From Ricinus communis (Eukaryota; Streptophyta; Magnoliopsida; Malpighiales; Euphorbiaceae), in assembly GCF_019578655.1 (NCBI RefSeq), contig NC_063263.1, forward strand, positions 14,755,001 through 14,819,000: a stretch of 64,000 bases of DNA, in the 5' to 3' direction. Each line of letters begins with the position of its first letter. Positions within the stretch are counted from its first letter, which is position 1. Shown piece by piece: positions 60,544-64,000 of the stretch. The notes under the pieces are model-generated. The model was not told where the DNA came from. It did no database searches and saw only the letters and a list, made by a program, of their open reading frames with translations. The translations under genes and the position numbers were made by a program.

Positions 60544-61750
60544 GAAAGTAAACATTACACTAGTTTTTGATAATAGTTTACCCAACCTTCAGTAAATTTT
60601 TAATATATGCTATCAGAAAAGGTCTGGTTCAGTTTTTAACAAGTCTTTTGCCCAGTAAAAGAGCTCTAAGAGACTTGGATGGAGTTTCCGAATTCGAAAC
60701 TTCCATTATCCTCCCATGATTAAAAAAAATAAAATTGTAAAACTCAAAAGGGTCAATTTAATTGAGTCTAATGGGCCTAAACTCACCAATCCAATAATTG
60801 AGACATGTGCTAGTAGGGTCTGGTCTGGCACATATCTAAGGAGTGTGTTAATGTCAGTGTGAAAATACAAATAAAAGTGAGAAGCATAGAGAAAAAGAAA
60901 AGGAACCTCCCATCATAGTTCAACTGTAAAAATTAAAATGTAACAGGTTGATATAGATTCTCTAAAGATGAAATTAAAAGCATCTGCCATTACGCCATCA
61001 TAGTTAAACAGTAAAAATAAAATTCTAACTTTATTTTTTAAATTTACAGTGTGGTCGTTTTTCGATTGTTTTAAAAAATTATATTTTAATATTTTAACTC
61101 AGTAAAAATAAAAAATACTATAAAAGAAGAATTAAGCCCAGTCCAAGCCTATACAGTAATCACCTGTTTAGAACCAATTAAAGGTAAAAGAAATTAAATC
61201 TAAATGGGCTTTAGTCCATATCCACACAGAAAATGCAAAATGGGATTTATCTATATAAATAATTTAAAGCTGAGCTCTTAAATTGGAGTTTTGCCAAGTG
61301 AGGCATTCTACAATCAGAGTGAAAATCTATATTATTGACATATGGTTCTATTTTTTAGAAAGAAGTTCAATTTATTATTTGTTCATTGTTTAGTGAAAGG
61401 TAATTCTAAATATTATGCTATATTATATTTCAAATTATATAAATTATATCCACAGCATATTGAAAAACTCAAAAATTACATGTTTTTTCCTTTCACTTTA
61501 TTTAAATAAGTCACCAACTATTATTATCTTTATTCTATTTTGATTTAAGTGTTTAATTTGTTATCTATTTTCCTTTCTCCATTAAAAATTGTGCAAATTT
61601 AAAGGTGGAAACAACCTATCTGCAATTTTTATTGTGTTTACCCAAAAAAACAAAATATACATGTGAATGTTTCTGTCTTCTTGTCTGCTGAAGATAGAGG
61701 TAAAACCAAAGATCCCACAGTCCCATCCACACTGGTAGCCTAAAGTGAGG

Positions 61751-61751
<1 letters not shown>

Positions 61752-61796
<45 letters not shown>
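61752..61796. repeat. (TA)n microsatellite
   Basis: Pure TA dinucleotide run of about 22 units. The poly-Tyr/Ile ORF crossing it is an artefact. Confidence 0.95.
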
Positions 61797-61800
<4 letters not shown>

Positions 61801-63534
61801 GTGCCAGTTTTAAGTGTAAAAATGGTTAAAGTTTAGTTCAGGGTGACAAAAATGTAATAAAAGAAAAGAGATTGACCCTCAGAGTGGAAGGTGAAGAAGA
61901 CAAGAAAAATAAGATTAAGAAGAAAAATGTGTAGCTACAGTGCAAAGAGCCAAAGACTCTTATGAATTGTCAGATACATAATCCTCCTTCCAGTGAGAAC
62001 ATTTTTTGGTTGATAGTAACCAAACAATGGAGGAAATCAAATTTACTCCAAACGTGAATTCCTTGGTTAAAAAGTTATTACTATTGATTAGCTTCCCAGC
62101 TTTATTCTAATCTTTATCTTTATCCTTTCAATGAATGCATATTATTTCGAACAAGACAACTGTTTTTTCTTGACCAATACATGCATGCTAAAGACGCACC
62201 TTTGTTTTCAATTATATTCTAACATTTTCTACTCAGATTTGTCCGAGCCCAGCAGACATAGACGTTCAATATGCTAGCTCCATTCTCAAGGCAAATAATA
62301 TATATATATATATATATAAATAAACCCTTCACAGAATCCCAACCAAGAAAATTGGTTTTGGTTTTCTTTAATGAGATTCTTTATGTATATCTATATATTC
62401 TATAAGCAAGAAGTGAAAGATTTAGATCTTCCAAAAGAGAAGCATAATCTCCATTGCATTTTTTAAAAGATGATGGTCGAAAACGACAAACCAACATTAG
62501 CAAGCTCTTATCCATGGTGGCACTCCACCACTTTTTTAAGAAAAGAAAATACCTTTAATTGCATAAAGAATGTAATATAGCATCCTGATCCAGCCACGTG
62601 CATATGATTATTATCAATGCATATCATGATATCACCAATATAATGATAAAGAAGCACAGATGTTTTAAAATCTTCATTATATTGCCTAGCTAGCACCAAA
62701 CAGACCATGAATAAGAATGATGAATATTTAGCTTTTAAACTTTAAAGTTGAGTACTAATTTAGAATTAGTTGGATCGATACGAGCTTCTGTCTTTGAAAT
62801 TAAAATGTCTAGATTTTCAAATTTCCTTTTAAAATGTGAAACTCATTGCTGCCCACCTAAACAATTTTCTCTCCCGCTAACACTGTCAACTGACGTACCC
62901 CAATCATATCTCTGGTTAAAACAGAAAAACTTTAAAAGATGAGCATAAAACAAGGGTGAACATAGGCACTGAAGCTAGGTGGTGTTGCCACGACGCCACT
63001 CATCTCTCAATTGTTGTACATGTGTGATGCAATTTCAGTCATTAAAACTTTAAAGTATTGTGGGAGTGCTTTAGCTTTTCTATGATGTCTTTCTCTTTTC
63101 CATAGTTTTTCTTACTAATCACTCAGAAATCTTGCCATGTGTAGACGTATTAGGGTAAAACAATGTGATGGTGGGTAACAGCTGTTGGCATGTCCCAAAA
63201 GGTTGACTTGTTCGACACTGTCAACCACTATTGTTGCATTGATTTTTCTGAAAGTGTTTCAAGACTCGTCAGGAACCACTAGTATAGCAGACAGACAGTG
63301 ACAAAAGCCCTCTCTATTCCTCTAATCAAAATAAAAATACTGGTACTATATCAAACACAAGCAATGCAGTACAGAATACCAAGGGGGTTGGTCCCACATA
63401 CTGAGGTAATGTAACGGCCTGCTTAGGAGACCTTCATGTGACTTATACAGTAGGTGATTTCCTTTCTTTTGCATGTATTTATACGAATCACCTTCTCCCT
63501 CTATCCGAACACCCAATACCCTGCTTCATTTATC

Positions 63535-63542
63535 TATAAAAG
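63535..63542 (+). promoter_or_regulatory. TATA box of the PSK gene
   Basis: TATAAAAG about 55 bp before the start codon, followed by a CT-rich leader. The spacing suggests a very short 5' UTR of roughly 25-30 nt. Confidence 0.65.
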
Positions 63543-63594
63543 GGTTCTCTTTCTCTCTGTTTGTGGGAGGTGTCTGTGTGTGTAACCTAAAACC

Positions 63595-64000
63595 ATGAAG
63601 CAAACCCTTTATCATAATGTATTTCTCTTCTTCTTTCTTCTCCTTTTGTATTCCCCCAAGATATCAGCACGTCCCATGACGAGCAAACAAGGTACTGCCC
63701 TCTATTTTTCGTTGCTGGTTGACTAGATTGTTTCCAGGAACCGAAAGTTTACATCTTTTGCAGGGCATGAGAAGGTGGACCTCAATGAAATGGCCAGTAA
63801 GGACTCATATGTGCAATTTCAAGGCAGTGAAATGGTCGATGTATGCTTCCCTTTTGGCCTTTCTGTCATCACTGTTTTTAAAGAATTGAATGAATAATGT
63901 GTGATAAGTTTTCTATTTTTGGAATACTGTTCTTCTTGCAGTTAATGGGGTCAGAAGTCTGTCAAAGTGAGGATGAAGAATGCTTCAAGAGAAGAATGGT
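63595..64000 (+). CDS. PSK: phytosulfokine precursor, 3' part outside the window
   Basis: Coding exons 63595-63691, 63764-63840 and 63942 to the window end. GT-AG introns keep phase and give 77 residues so far. The first ~25 residues (MKQTLYHNVFLFFFLLLLYS plus PKISA) form a signal peptide. The middle (HEKVDLNEMASKDSYVQFQG) is variable pro-region. The third exon, LMGSEVCQSEDEECFKRRMV, is the conserved Cys/acidic segment that stands just before the sulfated pentapeptide in phytosulfokine precursors. The pentapeptide itself lies a few codons past base 64000 and is not seen. The mature hormone is secreted, tyrosine-sulfated, cut out by subtilases and sensed by PSKR receptor kinases to promote cell growth. 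The third exon makes the family call firm; the paralogue is undetermined. Confidence 0.92.

Larger units (their letters stand above)
59311..63594. other. intergenic region between tRNA-Leu and the PSK gene
   Basis: No supported coding gene. It contains a poly-A run (60520-60543), TA microsatellites (61752-61796 and about 62297-62318), and two minus-strand short ORFs near 59.9-60.4 kb with a weak exon-like look (described under findings). The final 300 bp is the PSK promoter. Confidence 0.5.

Noticed and set aside
61616..61798. 60-codon ORF beginning with alternating Tyr/Ile
   Set aside because: It is a translation of the TA microsatellite.
1..64000. CRISPR arrays, prokaryotic operons, biosynthetic gene cluster
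   Set aside because: No regularly spaced direct repeats, no prokaryotic gene organisation, and neighbouring genes are functionally unrelated single plant genes.
1..64000. intact LTR retrotransposon or endogenous pararetrovirus
   Set aside because: No reverse transcriptase, integrase, gag or coat-type ORF and no pair of long direct terminal repeats were found.

Overview
The window is plant nuclear DNA. Genes are sparse and split by GT-AG introns, the background is very AT-rich with long TA microsatellites and MITE-like inverted repeats, and the protein families (DUF868, NAT12, arogenate dehydratase, phytosulfokine, a plastid-type phosphatase) are plant-specific or plant-typed. A dicot is most likely, possibly Malpighiales such as Euphorbiaceae. 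The species guess is inference from protein feel and base composition only.

Layout: 0-4.9 kb is intergenic with two copies of one small MITE-like family. At 5.0-5.9 kb (minus) lies an intronless DUF868 gene. From 5.9 to 14.1 kb is intergenic AT-rich DNA. At 14.1-16.1 kb (minus) is a three-exon gene for a 106-residue NFD6-like organellar protein that no single long ORF shows. Next to its 5' end, at 16.4-17.4 kb, is a 973-bp Mutator-like element with inverted ends and a near-perfect 9-bp target duplication. It carries a decayed piece of the eIF3a coding sequence, so it is a Pack-MULE. At 18.0-21.3 kb (minus) is a nine-exon, two-domain histidine phosphatase of the 2-carboxyarabinitol-1-phosphatase type, with one GC-AG intron. 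From 21.3 to 29.2 kb is AT-rich repeat territory with a diverged ~770-bp tandem duplication. At 29.2-37.1 kb (plus) is NAT12, ten exons and 714 residues, with tandem duplications inside two introns. From 37 to 49.6 kb is intergenic and includes an 819-bp TIR element with an 8-bp target duplication. At 49.7-51.0 kb (plus) is an intronless arogenate dehydratase. From 51 to 59.2 kb is intergenic. At 59.2 kb (minus) is a tRNA-Leu(AAG). At 63.6 kb (plus) a phytosulfokine precursor gene begins and runs off the window end.

The genes are independent and monocistronic, with no operon-like or cluster logic. They cover phenylalanine synthesis in the plastid (ADT), purine/pyrimidine or ascorbate-type transport (NAT12), Rubisco-inhibitor clean-up (the phosphatase), organelle function (NFD6-like), peptide hormone signalling (PSK) and translation (tRNA-Leu). 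No previously undescribed multi-gene system was seen. The most unusual feature is the Pack-MULE holding an eIF3a fragment about 290 bp upstream of the NFD6-like start codon. All exon joins were worked out by hand from splice consensus and reading phase, and each model closes in frame.
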